Shown: positions 27,916 through 37,059, counted from the stretch's first letter. The stretch is 64,000 bases of DNA from Bacteroidales bacterium (GCA_017991835.1 JAGOPY010000001.1:373112-437111), one strand, 5' to 3'. Notes: generated by a model from the sequence alone, not told the origin. Made by a program: numbers and translations.

Positions 27916-28518
27916 ATGGAAACAATATTTCTGACCGATTCACCGCTATTCACCTGGGTTATCCTCCCCTTGCTGATCTTTCTGGCCCGCATCCTGGATG
28001 TGAGCATCGGTACGCTCCGCCTGATATTTGTCTCTAAAGGATTCAAGTTCTATGCCCCGATCCTGGGATTTTTCGAAGTGATCATCTGGTTGCTGGCCAT
28101 CGGGCAGATCATGCAGCACCTGGATAATATTTTGTGCTATATCGCCTACGGGCTCGGTTTTGCTACCGGCAATTACATCGGTATATATCTGGATGAAAAA
28201 CTTTCGCTGGGGACCGTCCTTATCCGCATCGTCTCCAAATCCGAAATCACCGGCCTGGTCGATCACCTGCGAAAAGAGGAATTCGGCGCTTCACTCGTCG
28301 ATATTGAAGGGATGACCGGTAAACAAAAAATGATATTTACGATCGTAAAGCGAATTGACCTGAAAGAGGTGATGAAGATCATCCAGGAACACAATCCACA
28401 CTCATTTGTGACGATCGAGGATGTAAAAACCGCCAGAGAAGGGTATTTCCGGTATTCCCGGCGGAGAAGCCTCGTCCCCGTCGTTGGCTTATTCCAGGAT
28501 TTCCGTAAAGGGAAATAA
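27916..28518 (+). CDS. UPF0316 / DUF2179-family membrane protein
   Basis: 200 residues. Three membrane helices in the first 100 residues (ILPLLIFLARILDVSIGTLRLIFVSKG is the family signature) precede a soluble DUF2179 domain of about 80 residues. DUF2179 resembles small ligand-binding or regulatory domains seen in YitT-type proteins. The function is not known. It is followed after only 39 bp by the zinc-peptidase lipoprotein gene, which has its own -7-like box. Confidence 0.85.
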   Translation: METIFLTDSPLFTWVILPLLIFLARILDVSIGTLRLIFVSKGFKFYAPILGFFEVIIWLLAIGQIMQHLDNILCYIAYGLGFATGNYIGIYLDEKLSLGTVLIRIVSKSEITGLVDHLRKEEFGASLVDIEGMTGKQKMIFTIVKRIDLKEVMKIIQEHNPHSFVTIEDVKTAREGYFRYSRRRSLVPVVGLFQDFRKGK

Positions 28519-28523
28519 TTCCT

Positions 28524-28531
28524 TAATTTCG
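28524..28531 (+). promoter_or_regulatory. Putative -7 box for the zinc metallopeptidase gene
   Basis: TAATTTCG resembles TAnnTTTG (one mismatch) and ends 26 bp upstream of the ATG at 28558. Confidence 0.4.
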
Positions 28532-28557
28532 TGGCTGAAACATATAATTCAGACACG

Positions 28558-30624
28558 ATGAAAAACCAGACCGGAATCCTCTTATTTATTATCCTTCTGC
28601 TGGCGGGATGCACCACGCCAACAACACAACCCGCTAACGAAAGCACCGAAATGAAACTGAGTATTGTCGATGAAGCGTCCCGGAGCGATGTCGTCCGCGC
28701 ATTAAAAGAAAAATATGGCCAAAACCAGGCTTTACGCATCGAAACCGGTGTGAAACAGGCGGCCGACTTCTGGAATGGCACCGACGGCACAACCGATGAG
28801 TTTAAAGCGTTCTGCATGGAGAAATTTATCGGTAATGAAGCGGAACTCGACCTTGTTTTTAACCGTTTGTCGGCTGCACTGGAATCCCTCGGCGGTTGTT
28901 ACAACAAGATCAGCGTCGACCTGAAGCTCCCGCTGCACCTGCCACTCGGCGATATCCACGCGGTGGATGAAATCCTGGGAGGTTACAATCCGGGAGCCCA
29001 TTTTACCGACGATATGTTCGAGAACAAACTGGCCTTTATCGTCCTGCTCAATTTTCCGTTCCATGACCTGGAAGAAAAGACCGATAAAGGGGAGGGCTGG
29101 ACGCGGAAAGAATGGGCCTATGCAAGGATGGGTGAACTGTTCACTTCCCGGGTGCCGGCTTCTTTGAACCAGAATATCAGCAAAACCCTGACCGACGCCG
29201 ATAATTACATCTCCGGGTACAACATCTGTATGGACAAGCTCAGGGATAATGAAGGGCGGCAGCTTTTCCCCGATGATCTCCGGCTGATCTCCCACTGGGG
29301 CATCCGCGACGAACTGAAATCACACTTTGGAGAGGAAGGTGGACTGGAAAAGCAAAAGTTGATCTACCAGGTTATGCTTCGCATCATCAACCAGGAGATC
29401 CCGGCAGTTGTCATCAACAACAACGAAGTGACCTGGAATCCGCTCTCCAATGAGGTCTTTCAGGGAGATGCCGCTGCTGACAACACAGCCGAGCCGGGAA
29501 CGCGCTACGAAGTGTTGCTGAAAAACTTCAAAGCCTTATCGGCCACCGATGCCTACCAGCCTTTTTATCCCAACCAGATCAGCCGCGCCTTCGACGAAGG
29601 GATGGAGATCACACAGGAAGAGGTCGAAAAACTTTTCGTCGAACTGGTCTCCTCTCCGGAAGTTAAAAAGGCCGGAGAGCTTATCAGCAAGAGGCTCGGG
29701 CGGCCACTGGAACCGTTCGATATCTGGTACAACGGTTTCAAAGCAGGCACCTCCCTCAACGAAGCGGAGCTGAATAAGATCACCCGCGCTAAGTATCCGG
29801 ATAATAAGGCCTTTGAGAAAGATATGCCGAATATCCTGGTAAAACTGGGATTTGACAAAGATTCGGCCGCGATCATCGCTTCGCGGATAACGGTGGATCC
29901 GGCACGTGGCTCCGGCCATGCCTGGGGCGCCGAAATGCGGACCGACCGCGCCCGGCTCCGTACCCGGATCGGGGAGCAGGGAATGGACTACAAAGGCTAC
30001 AATATCGCCATGCACGAGTTCGGGCATAATGTCGAGCAAACCCTTTCGCTCTACAATATCGATCATTACATTCTTCACGGCGTGCCCAACACGGCATTTA
30101 CCGAGGCACTGGCTTTCCTGTTCCAGCGGCGCGACCTGGCCGTGCTGGGGATTGCCCGGGAAGATCCGATGGAGAACCACCTGATGGCACTCGACAACCT
30201 GTGGGCCAATTATGAGATCATGGGCGTATCCCTGGTCGATATGCGCGTCTGGAAATGGTTGTACGAACACCCGGATGCGACCGTACCGCAACTGAAAGAT
30301 GCCGTTATCTCCATTGCAAAGGATGTCTGGAATAGCTATTATGCACCGGTTTTCGGGGTTAATGACACACCCATCCTGGCTATTTATTCGCATATGATCG
30401 ATAACCCCCTGTACCTCTCGGCTTATCCCGTGGGCCACCTGATCCAGTTCCAGGTGGAACAGTACATGGAAGGTAAAAAACTGCCCGATGAAGTCTACCG
30501 GATGTACACACTGGGCTTACTGGCGCCGCAGGTGTGGATGCAACAGGCTGTCGGACAGCCTGTTTCGATCCGGCCGGTCCTGACGGCCGCCGGGGAAGCA
30601 ATCAAAGCCCTCGGGAACCGGTAG
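28558..30624 (+). CDS. Zinc metallopeptidase lipoprotein of unassigned family
   Basis: 688 residues from the ATG at 28558, chosen because it starts a lipoprotein signal (MKNQTGILLF to LLAGC, Cys18); an earlier GTG would add nine residues before it. The zinc motif HEFGH is at 486-490, and TEALAF supplies a likely third ligand, Glu516, giving an HExxH-x25-E gluzincin arrangement. The rest is mostly helical, as in large cleft peptidases (M3, M32, M49). I do not recognise it as a named family. The HExxH context (NIAMHEFGHNVEQ) differs from the M49 protein encoded at 37096. It is expected to be anchored in the envelope and to degrade peptides. Confidence 0.75.
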   Translation: MKNQTGILLFIILLLAGCTTPTTQPANESTEMKLSIVDEASRSDVVRALKEKYGQNQALRIETGVKQAADFWNGTDGTTDEFKAFCMEKFIGNEAELDLVFNRLSAALESLGGCYNKISVDLKLPLHLPLGDIHAVDEILGGYNPGAHFTDDMFENKLAFIVLLNFPFHDLEEKTDKGEGWTRKEWAYARMGELFTSRVPASLNQNISKTLTDADNYISGYNICMDKLRDNEGRQLFPDDLRLISHWGIRDELKSHFGEEGGLEKQKLIYQVMLRIINQEIPAVVINNNEVTWNPLSNEVFQGDAAADNTAEPGTRYEVLLKNFKALSATDAYQPFYPNQISRAFDEGMEITQEEVEKLFVELVSSPEVKKAGELISKRLGRPLEPFDIWYNGFKAGTSLNEAELNKITRAKYPDNKAFEKDMPNILVKLGFDKDSAAIIASRITVDPARGSGHAWGAEMRTDRARLRTRIGEQGMDYKGYNIAMHEFGHNVEQTLSLYNIDHYILHGVPNTAFTEALAFLFQRRDLAVLGIAREDPMENHLMALDNLWANYEIMGVSLVDMRVWKWLYEHPDATVPQLKDAVISIAKDVWNSYYAPVFGVNDTPILAIYSHMIDNPLYLSAYPVGHLIQFQVEQYMEGKKLPDEVYRMYTLGLLAPQVWMQQAVGQPVSIRPVLTAAGEAIKALGNR

Positions 30625-30726
30625 TAGACACTGAATTCCCAATTGCTGCCATTCGTAAAGTCTTCCCGCCCTGTTGCAAATCAGGCGCGAATTCTTTTAA
30701 TTTCTCCTGCCATATTTGTAAATTGA

Positions 30727-30765
30727 TTGTTCGTTATCGAACAAGTGTTGTTAGCTGGCGAACAC
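30727..30765 (+). promoter_or_regulatory. Two tandem activator-binding sites (sigma-54 enhancer-like)
   Basis: Site 1 is TTGTTCG-TTAT-CGAACAA (30727-30744), a perfect inverted repeat with a 4-bp centre. Site 2 is TTGTTAG-CTGG-CGAACAC (30748-30765), the same architecture with two mismatches. The sites start exactly 21 bp apart, two helical turns. They lie about 65-100 bp upstream of the sigma-54 promoter at 30829. Confidence 0.7.
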
Positions 30766-30828
30766 GACTTTTTTAACAATATCATCATACAACATTTTAT
30801 AATATTAAATATCAATAAATTATGATAC

Positions 30829-30844
30829 TGGCATATTTTTCGCT
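30829..30844 (+). promoter_or_regulatory. Sigma-54 (RpoN) promoter of the TolC-ABC-HlyD operon
   Basis: TGGCATATTTTTCGCT matches the -24/-12 consensus TGGCAC-N5-TTGCW at the GG (30830-30831) and GC (30842-30843) dinucleotides, with the required 12-bp register. The expected transcription start is near 30855, 34 bp before the tolC-like ATG. Confidence 0.7.
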
Positions 30845-30888
30845 GCAAAGTCGCGTTACTTAAAAAAATAATCTAACTCAGATTAACT

Positions 30889-32364
30889 ATGTACACCAAA
30901 AGCATTAACCAAAAAAGCGTTCTTAAAAACATTGTGAAAAAATTCACCGCCGCATTCCTGGTTCTTTTTTCCCTGGCCGCATCCTCCCAGGTGAAAGAGT
31001 TTACACTGGAAGATTGCATCAATTTCGCCCTCGACAGCAACATCAACATTAAAAAGCAGGTGTTGATGGTCGAAAGCCAGAAGGCCCAACTGCTCCAGGA
31101 CTACCTGGTCATGCTTCCCAACCTCAATGCCGGCGCCACCCACGGTTACAACTGGGGAAAGACGATTGACAGGTACACCAACGAATTCGCCACAAAACGC
31201 GTTCAGTCGAATAATTTTTACCTGGGAACCCAACTGAACCTTTTCCAGGGATTGCGCCAGATCAACACCGTGAACCAGGCCAAACTCGATTATGCCGCAA
31301 TTCAGTATGATCTTGACCTGATGATGGACGATATCTCAGTGGCTGTAGCCGGATACTATCTTGACATTCTCTACAGCCAGGAACTGCTGGCCGTTTCGCA
31401 GGAACAAACCGGGATCACCCGGCAGCAGGTCGGCCGGATGCAGAAAATGGTCGAAGCGGGGACGATAGCCCGGGGTGATCTGCTCAACCTGGAAGCCCAG
31501 CTGGCTACCGAAGAACTCCAGGTGGTCGAGGCCGAAAACAGGCTGACCATCGCCTACCTGAGCCTGCAGCAGCTTATCGATCATCCGTATTCACCCGATT
31601 TCCGAATCGAAACCCCGAAGCTGAAACCGATCCAGGCGCCTCAAATTGTGCTGACACCGCAAAACGTTTACGATGTAGCCCTCTCCCAGCGCCCCGAGAT
31701 AAAAAGCGCCGAACTGCGCGTCAGGAGTGCTGAAAAAGGAATCTCCATTGCCCGCGGATACCTCAGTCCCACGATCTCTTTCTCCGGAACCCTGGCTACC
31801 GGTTATTCCGGCCTGGAGGTGCCAACCGATGAGACCATCAATATAACCGGCGTTCCGATCGGTTACCTGCAAAGCAATCCAACAGAAATTGTGGTTTCCG
31901 ACTACACTACATCCGCAGGCAATTTCTATATTCCCTCTTTCAGAGACCAGTTTGAGGATAACCAGAATACCAGCCTACAATTCTCATTGCAGATACCCAT
32001 TTTCAACGGCTGGCAGGTGCGCAATGCTATCAGCCAGGCAAAGATCCAGAAAGAACAGGCCGATCTCAACCTGGCCCAGGCTAAACTCGATCTCGACAAG
32101 AAGATTCAACAGGCCTATGCCGATGCCGTTGCCGCTTTGAAAAATTTCAATGCTTCAGAGAAAAAAGTCAATGCACAGAAAGAGGCATTCAAATATGCCG
32201 AACAGAAACTGGCTGTCGGGCTTGTAACAGCCGTCGATTATAATGAAACAAAGAAGAACCTGGCGGCTTCCGAGTCCGAACTCCTGCAGGCAAAATACCG
32301 CTTCATCTATACGACTACTATTTTGGATTTCTATATGGGAAAACCCATTTCCCTTGTAAATTAA
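30889..32364 (+). CDS. TolC-family outer membrane efflux protein
   Basis: 491 residues. It has a signal peptide (cleavage near ASSQ) and then the family opening FTLEDCINFALDSN. The two long coiled-coil regions (about 170-240 and 390-460) and intervening beta strands are those of the TolC trimeric channel-tunnel, which spans the outer membrane and periplasm. First gene of a five-gene export operon: the ATPase ATG at 32370 follows by 5 bp. Two conserved OEP repeats are visible (AELRVRSAEKGISIARGYL and the C-terminal AEQKLAVGLVTAVDYNE). It is likely controlled by the sigma-54 promoter upstream. Confidence 0.93.
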   Translation: MYTKSINQKSVLKNIVKKFTAAFLVLFSLAASSQVKEFTLEDCINFALDSNINIKKQVLMVESQKAQLLQDYLVMLPNLNAGATHGYNWGKTIDRYTNEFATKRVQSNNFYLGTQLNLFQGLRQINTVNQAKLDYAAIQYDLDLMMDDISVAVAGYYLDILYSQELLAVSQEQTGITRQQVGRMQKMVEAGTIARGDLLNLEAQLATEELQVVEAENRLTIAYLSLQQLIDHPYSPDFRIETPKLKPIQAPQIVLTPQNVYDVALSQRPEIKSAELRVRSAEKGISIARGYLSPTISFSGTLATGYSGLEVPTDETINITGVPIGYLQSNPTEIVVSDYTTSAGNFYIPSFRDQFEDNQNTSLQFSLQIPIFNGWQVRNAISQAKIQKEQADLNLAQAKLDLDKKIQQAYADAVAALKNFNASEKKVNAQKEAFKYAEQKLAVGLVTAVDYNETKKNLAASESELLQAKYRFIYTTTILDFYMGKPISLVN

Positions 32365-32369
32365 CCATG

Positions 32370-33092
32370 ATGGAAGATACAATCATCAGCTTGCGCAACA
32401 TCAACAAATCATACGGGCTGGGCAAAACCTCCCTGCACGTGCTGAAAGGAATTGACCTTGACATTAAAAAGGGAGAACTGGTTTCGATCATGGGATCGTC
32501 AGGATCCGGAAAATCTACCCTTTTAAATGTTATCGGCATCCTCGACAACCACGATCAGGGGGAATATATCCTGGATGGCCTTGCGATCCGGGACCTGACG
32601 GAGAAAAAAGCAGCCCAGTTACGCAACCAGATGATCGGTTTCGTTTTCCAGTCGTTTAACCTGATCTCTTTCAAAAACGCCATGGAAAACGTGGCATTAC
32701 CGCTTTACTATAAGGGGATCAGCCGGAAAAAGAGGAACAAAACCGCCATGGAAATGCTGGAAAAGATGGGACTGGAAGAATGGTGGCACCATCTGCCGAA
32801 TGAACTGTCGGGCGGTCAGAAACAGCGCATTGCCATAGCCAGGGCGCTGGTTTCAAACCCCCGGATCATCCTCGCCGATGAGCCTACGGGGGCGCTCGAC
32901 TCCAAAACATCCATGGAGATGATGGATCTGCTCAAGGAGATCAACCAGAGCGGCATCACGATCCTGATTGTGACGCACGAATACGATATCGCCCATTCGA
33001 CCGACCGGATCATCCACCTGAAGGATGGCCTGATCGAGCGAACAGAAGTCAATGGAAAAAATAAAAATCAGTATCTTGATAGAGTCAACTAA
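32370..33092 (+). CDS. MacB/LolD-type ABC transporter ATP-binding protein
   Basis: 240 residues from the second ATG. It has Walker A GSSGSGKST, Q-loop FVFQSFNLI, signature LSGGQKQR, Walker B ILADEPTGALD and H-loop VTHEYD, all intact. The IGFVFQ and DEPTGALD wording is that of the MacB/LolD branch, which pairs with FtsX-type permeases. Here it should energise the two permeases encoded immediately downstream. The gene is followed by a 75-bp gap with two palindromes. Confidence 0.95.
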   Translation: MEDTIISLRNINKSYGLGKTSLHVLKGIDLDIKKGELVSIMGSSGSGKSTLLNVIGILDNHDQGEYILDGLAIRDLTEKKAAQLRNQMIGFVFQSFNLISFKNAMENVALPLYYKGISRKKRNKTAMEMLEKMGLEEWWHHLPNELSGGQKQRIAIARALVSNPRIILADEPTGALDSKTSMEMMDLLKEINQSGITILIVTHEYDIAHSTDRIIHLKDGLIERTEVNGKNKNQYLDRVN

Positions 33093-33102
33093 TATTAAGT
33101 AA

Positions 33103-33136
33103 AGACGTTGCTTGCAACGTCTAGGTTGCATGCAAC
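33103..33136. repeat. Two adjacent palindromes between ATPase and first permease
   Basis: AGACGTTGC-TT-GCAACGTCT (33103-33122) is followed by GTTGCATGCAAC (33125-33136). Further CAACGTCT copies occur nearby (33133-33140 and 33143-33150). They belong to the palindrome family found at 34416 and 35827. Confidence 0.85.
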
Positions 33137-33167
33137 GTCTCTCAACGTCTAAACATAACCGGCAACA

Positions 33168-34409
33168 ATGGGAATCTTTGACTGGGATAAATGGCAGGAG
33201 ATCTTCGAGACCATGAAGAAAAACAGGTTGCGCACCTTCCTGACGGGATTCAGCGTGGCCTGGGGCATCTTTATGCTCATCATCCTGCTGGGCTCAGGCA
33301 ATGGACTCGAAAATGGCGTCAAAAAAGCGTTTGAAGGCGATGCGACCAATACCCTCTGGATCAACCCCGGGCAGACCAGCACGGCTTACAAAGGACTGAA
33401 AGCCGGGAGGGTCATTCAGTTCACCAATGAGGATTATGACCTGATCAGCCGCGAAATCCCCAATATTTACAAGATTTCAGGCCGGGTGAATGTTTGGCAG
33501 AACAACACCATTTCTTACAATAAAGAATACGGGAATTTCGATATCATTGCCTGCCATCCCGATTATGGTTATTATGAAACCATTGATATTACCGGTGGAA
33601 GATTTATTAATGAAGAAGATATCAGGGATTTCCGCAAGTCGGTGGTTATCGGGAAACCTGTAAAGGAAGCTCTTTTTAAGGATGAGGATCCAATCGGTAA
33701 ATACATCCAGGTCAGCGGTGTCCCCTTCAAGGTTGCGGGTGTATTCAGCGATGTCGGCGGCGACCGCGATATGCAGCGTGTCTATATCCCCTTGTCCACA
33801 GCGCAGCGCGTTTTTAACCTGGGGAACAGGATTTTCAACGTAAGCGTGGTGACGAAGGATGTCACGGTTGAAGAGAGCCGTGAAATGGCAGAAGATGTCA
33901 GGCAAACCCTCGCGCAAAAACACAAGTTCGATCCGGAGGATCAACGGGCGGTGTTTGTATGGAATAACCTGGAAGAATACAAAAAATTGATGACCCTGTT
34001 TGCCTCCATCCGGATGTTTATCTGGATCATCGGCATCGGGACGATCATTGCAGGCGTGGTAGGTGTCAGTAATATCATGATGATCGTTGTGAAGGAACGG
34101 ACGCAGGAGATAGGCATCCGGAAAGCAATGGGGGCAACGCCATGGTCCATCGTCAGCCTGGTTTTGATGGAATCGATACTGATTACCGCCTTTGCCGGCT
34201 ATGTCGGTCTGGTCATGGGTGTGGGATTGCTTGAGCTGATTTCACCCGCATTTAATAATTCCGATACGTTCTTTAAGAATCCGGAAGTGGATATTTTTAT
34301 CGCCTTGGGAGCGACGATCGTAATGGTGGTATCGGGCATGCTAGCCGGTTTTGTTCCGGCCCGTAAAGCCGCGGCCATCCAGCCGATCGAAGCGCTCAGG
34401 TATGAATAA
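33168..34409 (+). CDS. MacB-like ABC transporter permease 1
   Basis: 413 residues. N-terminal helix at about 20-42, large periplasmic MacB_PCD domain (about 50-270), then three helices in the C-terminal third with NIMMIVVKERTQEIGIRKAMGA and the ending GFVPARKAAAIQPIEALRYE, both typical FtsX signatures. It shares its N-terminal DWDKWQEIFETMKKNRLRTFLT pattern with the next gene, so the two arose by duplication and probably form a heterodimer, with the single ATPase dimer below them. Confidence 0.93.
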   Translation: MGIFDWDKWQEIFETMKKNRLRTFLTGFSVAWGIFMLIILLGSGNGLENGVKKAFEGDATNTLWINPGQTSTAYKGLKAGRVIQFTNEDYDLISREIPNIYKISGRVNVWQNNTISYNKEYGNFDIIACHPDYGYYETIDITGGRFINEEDIRDFRKSVVIGKPVKEALFKDEDPIGKYIQVSGVPFKVAGVFSDVGGDRDMQRVYIPLSTAQRVFNLGNRIFNVSVVTKDVTVEESREMAEDVRQTLAQKHKFDPEDQRAVFVWNNLEEYKKLMTLFASIRMFIWIIGIGTIIAGVVGVSNIMMIVVKERTQEIGIRKAMGATPWSIVSLVLMESILITAFAGYVGLVMGVGLLELISPAFNNSDTFFKNPEVDIFIALGATIVMVVSGMLAGFVPARKAAAIQPIEALRYE

Positions 34410-34415
34410 CAGTGG

Positions 34416-34435
34416 AGCCGTTGCATGCAACGGCT
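34416..34435. repeat. Perfect 20-bp palindrome between the two permease genes
   Basis: AGCCGTTGCATGCAACGGCT is a perfect palindrome 7 bp after the first permease stop. Its core GTTGCATGCAAC is identical to that at 33125-33136. Confidence 0.9.
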
Positions 34436-34543
34436 ACGGGTAAAGATAATGCAGCAATTGGTTAATGCTTGCATAGGCAGGGGGTCTCTGAGGGATGCTA
34501 TTTTATCCCCCTGCCTTATTTTGAAAATTATGAACATCAATAT

Positions 34544-35815
34544 ATGAGTATCGTCGATTACGACAAATGGCAGGAAATCGTGATTGTTCTGAAAAAGAAC
34601 AAACTGAGGACCTTTTTTACCGCCTTTGGGGTTTTCTGGGGGATTTTTCTCCTTGTCGTGATGATGGGTTCGGGAAACGGACTGAAGAATTCGGCCCTGG
34701 AAGGCTTCGGCAATATGGCGACGAACAGCTTTTTCATGTGGACCCAGCGTACCACAATGCCCTATAAAGGATTCCAGCGGGGCCGGTGGTATAATTTCAA
34801 GAATGCCGACGCCGAGGCTGTAAGGCTGAATATCCCGGAAGTCGATAAAGTGGCGCCACGATTGCAGGGAGGCGGTTTCAGGGGAGCGGGAAGCACGGTT
34901 GTGCGCGGAGAAAGGACCGGCGCATTCTCCACTTTCGGCGATACACCCGAATTCTTCGAGATCATGCCGATGAACGTGACCGTGGGCCGGGTGATCAACC
35001 AGAATGACCTGGAGGAACAACGCAAGGTGATCGTGATTGGCGACAGGGTTTACCAGGAGATGTTTAAAAAGGATGAAAACCCGATCGGGGAATACCTGCA
35101 GATTTCGGGAGTCTATTTCAAGGTGATCGGCGTGGTAAAATCCAAACAGAGAGGCCCGCAAGCCGAGCAGGACGAAAAGGCGATCCATATGCCGCTGAAT
35201 ACCCTGCAGCAGACCTACAACTACGGCGATATTATCGGCTGGTTCTCCATTACGGCGAAAAAAGGGGTTCCGGCTTCCGTGGCTGAACAGAAGACAAAGG
35301 ATTATCTTAAAACAAGGCACCATATCCATCCCGACGACAACCGCGCCATCGGTTCCTGGAATATGGAAAATGAATTCAATAAATTCAGTAACCTCTTTGC
35401 CGGGATCACCATCCTGGTGTGGATTGTGGGATCGGGAACCTTGTTTGCGGGGGTTGTCGGCGTCAGCAATATCATGCTCATCGTCGTTAAAGAACGAACC
35501 AAGGAAATCGGGATACAACGGGCAATCGGCGCACCGCCGTCAGCGATAATGAGCCAGATCGTCATCGAATCGGTCTTTTTAACCACTCTGGCAGGCTATA
35601 TCGGCCTGGTTGTGGGCGTCGGGCTGATCGAACTGGTCGACTTCATGATCACCAAAAGCGGTGCAGAATCGGAGATGTTCCGGAACCCCGAGATCAACTT
35701 TAATATGGCGATGCTCTCGCTCGGAATCCTGGTCATCTCAGGGATACTGGCAGGCCTGATACCTGCCCGCCGCGCCATCAGCATCAAACCCATCGACGCC
35801 CTCAGAGATGAGTAG
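34544..35815 (+). CDS. MacB-like ABC transporter permease 2
   Basis: 423 residues from the ATG at 34544. This start is preferred over 34469 because it aligns with permease 1 (DYDKWQEIVIVLKKNKLRTFFT). The architecture is the same as in permease 1, with the C-terminal signatures NIMLIVVKERTKEIGIQRAIGA and GLIPARRAISIKPIDALRDE. The periplasmic domain differs most from its partner, as expected for a heterodimer. Paired permeases with one ATPase, a TolC and an adaptor form a complete tripartite exporter for a drug, a lipopeptide or an envelope component. Confidence 0.92.
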   Translation: MSIVDYDKWQEIVIVLKKNKLRTFFTAFGVFWGIFLLVVMMGSGNGLKNSALEGFGNMATNSFFMWTQRTTMPYKGFQRGRWYNFKNADAEAVRLNIPEVDKVAPRLQGGGFRGAGSTVVRGERTGAFSTFGDTPEFFEIMPMNVTVGRVINQNDLEEQRKVIVIGDRVYQEMFKKDENPIGEYLQISGVYFKVIGVVKSKQRGPQAEQDEKAIHMPLNTLQQTYNYGDIIGWFSITAKKGVPASVAEQKTKDYLKTRHHIHPDDNRAIGSWNMENEFNKFSNLFAGITILVWIVGSGTLFAGVVGVSNIMLIVVKERTKEIGIQRAIGAPPSAIMSQIVIESVFLTTLAGYIGLVVGVGLIELVDFMITKSGAESEMFRNPEINFNMAMLSLGILVISGILAGLIPARRAISIKPIDALRDE

Positions 35816-35826
35816 TAACGGTGGAA

Positions 35827-35894
35827 GAGACGCAATATATTGCGTCTCCACAAAAGATAGTAGCAACAGAGTAAAGACGCAATATATTGCGTCT
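35827..35894. repeat. Two copies of a palindrome between permease 2 and the adaptor gene
   Basis: AGACGCAATATATTGCGTCT occurs at 35828-35847 (extended by one G-C pair on each side) and again at 35875-35894. Both copies are perfect palindromes, separated by 27 bp. Confidence 0.92.
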
Positions 35895-35912
35895 CAACAA
35901 CAACAACCAACT

Positions 35913-37004
35913 ATGAAAAAAGCGCTGAAAATACTGGCAGGAGTGATCGTCCTATCCATCTTCGTCTACACGATCTACTTCCTTTACCAGAAATCGCAGG
36001 CCAAGCCGGTGGTGTTTGAAACTGCCCGGGCCTTCAAAACGGAAATCATAAAAAGTACCGTGGCTACCGGATCGGTGGTGCCCAGGAAAGAGATCATGAT
36101 CAAACCGCAGGTCTCCGGAATTGTGGAAGAAGTCTATGTCGAAGCCGGCGATATGATCCGGAAAGGAGACCTGATCGCCAGGATCAAGATCATTCCCGAT
36201 ATGGTTACGCTGAATAATGCGCAATCGCGCGTCAACAGGGCAAAGATCGGGCTGGAAGATGCAAAAAGGCAGTTTGAGCGGCAGGGCGATTTGTTGAAAC
36301 AGGGCGTCATCGCGAAAGCGGAATACGAACCCTATGAAATTGCCTATAAAAATGCCCTGGAGGAGGTCGAGGCGGCAGAGAACAACCTGGAGCTGATCAA
36401 AGAAGGCCAGACCAAGAAAGGCGGCCAGGCCACCAATACCATCGTCCGCTCCACAGCCGAGGGAATGGTCCTCGATGTACCGGTGGAAGTGGGTTTTTCG
36501 GTGATCGAGAGCAATACGTTCAACGACGGTACCACCATCGCTTCGGTTGCCGATATGGGCGATATGATCTTCGAAGGTAAGATCGATGAAACCGAAGTGG
36601 GCAAGATCAGGGAAGGAATGCCGCTGATACTGACCATCGGCGCTATCGACGATGCCAGCTTCGATGCGGTGCTGGAACACATTTCACCGAAAGGCATTGA
36701 AGAAAACGGGGCCATCCAGTTCGAGATCAAAGCCAATGTTTCGCTGAAACAGGACCAGTTCATCAGGGCAGGCTACAGCGCCAATGCAAAAGTGGTGCTC
36801 GACCGGACCGACAGCGTGCTGGCCATCCCTGAAAGCCTGCTTCTCTTTGAAGGAGACTCGGCTTACGTAGAAGTGGAAACGGCTCCCCAAATGTTCGAGA
36901 AGAGATATATCAAAACGGGATTATCCGACGGGATCAATATTGAAATTAAATCGGGTCTGACTCCGGAGGATAAAATCAAAAAACCCGGAACATCCCTTAA
37001 ATAA
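35913..37004 (+). CDS. HlyD/RND-type periplasmic adaptor protein
   Basis: 363 residues from the ATG at 35913, the first Met with a membrane anchor behind it (ALKILAGVIVLSIFVYTIYFL). A longer start at 35808 would read through the palindromes. Biotinyl-lipoyl-like halves flank a coiled-coil hairpin at about 95-150 (NAQSRVNRAKIGLEDAKRQF...). A beta-barrel and a membrane-proximal domain follow (DGTTIASVADMGDMIFEGKIDETEVG, then ESLLLFEGDSAYVEV). It should bridge the FtsX-type permeases to TolC. Last gene of the operon. Confidence 0.92.
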   Translation: MKKALKILAGVIVLSIFVYTIYFLYQKSQAKPVVFETARAFKTEIIKSTVATGSVVPRKEIMIKPQVSGIVEEVYVEAGDMIRKGDLIARIKIIPDMVTLNNAQSRVNRAKIGLEDAKRQFERQGDLLKQGVIAKAEYEPYEIAYKNALEEVEAAENNLELIKEGQTKKGGQATNTIVRSTAEGMVLDVPVEVGFSVIESNTFNDGTTIASVADMGDMIFEGKIDETEVGKIREGMPLILTIGAIDDASFDAVLEHISPKGIEENGAIQFEIKANVSLKQDQFIRAGYSANAKVVLDRTDSVLAIPESLLLFEGDSAYVEVETAPQMFEKRYIKTGLSDGINIEIKSGLTPEDKIKKPGTSLK

Positions 37005-37059
37005 TCATCGTTTGGAGTCGATTTTCATCACGGAAAGGGCTGTGAAAGCAGATTTTAAG

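Noticed and set aside
30625..30888. Small gene in the gap before the TolC-like gene
   Set aside because: No open frame with a ribosome site; the region is explained by the sigma-54 control elements.
34199..35518. Leftward 439-codon open frame across the permease genes
   Set aside because: It spans two real rightward FtsX permeases and an intergenic palindrome and shows no family motif.
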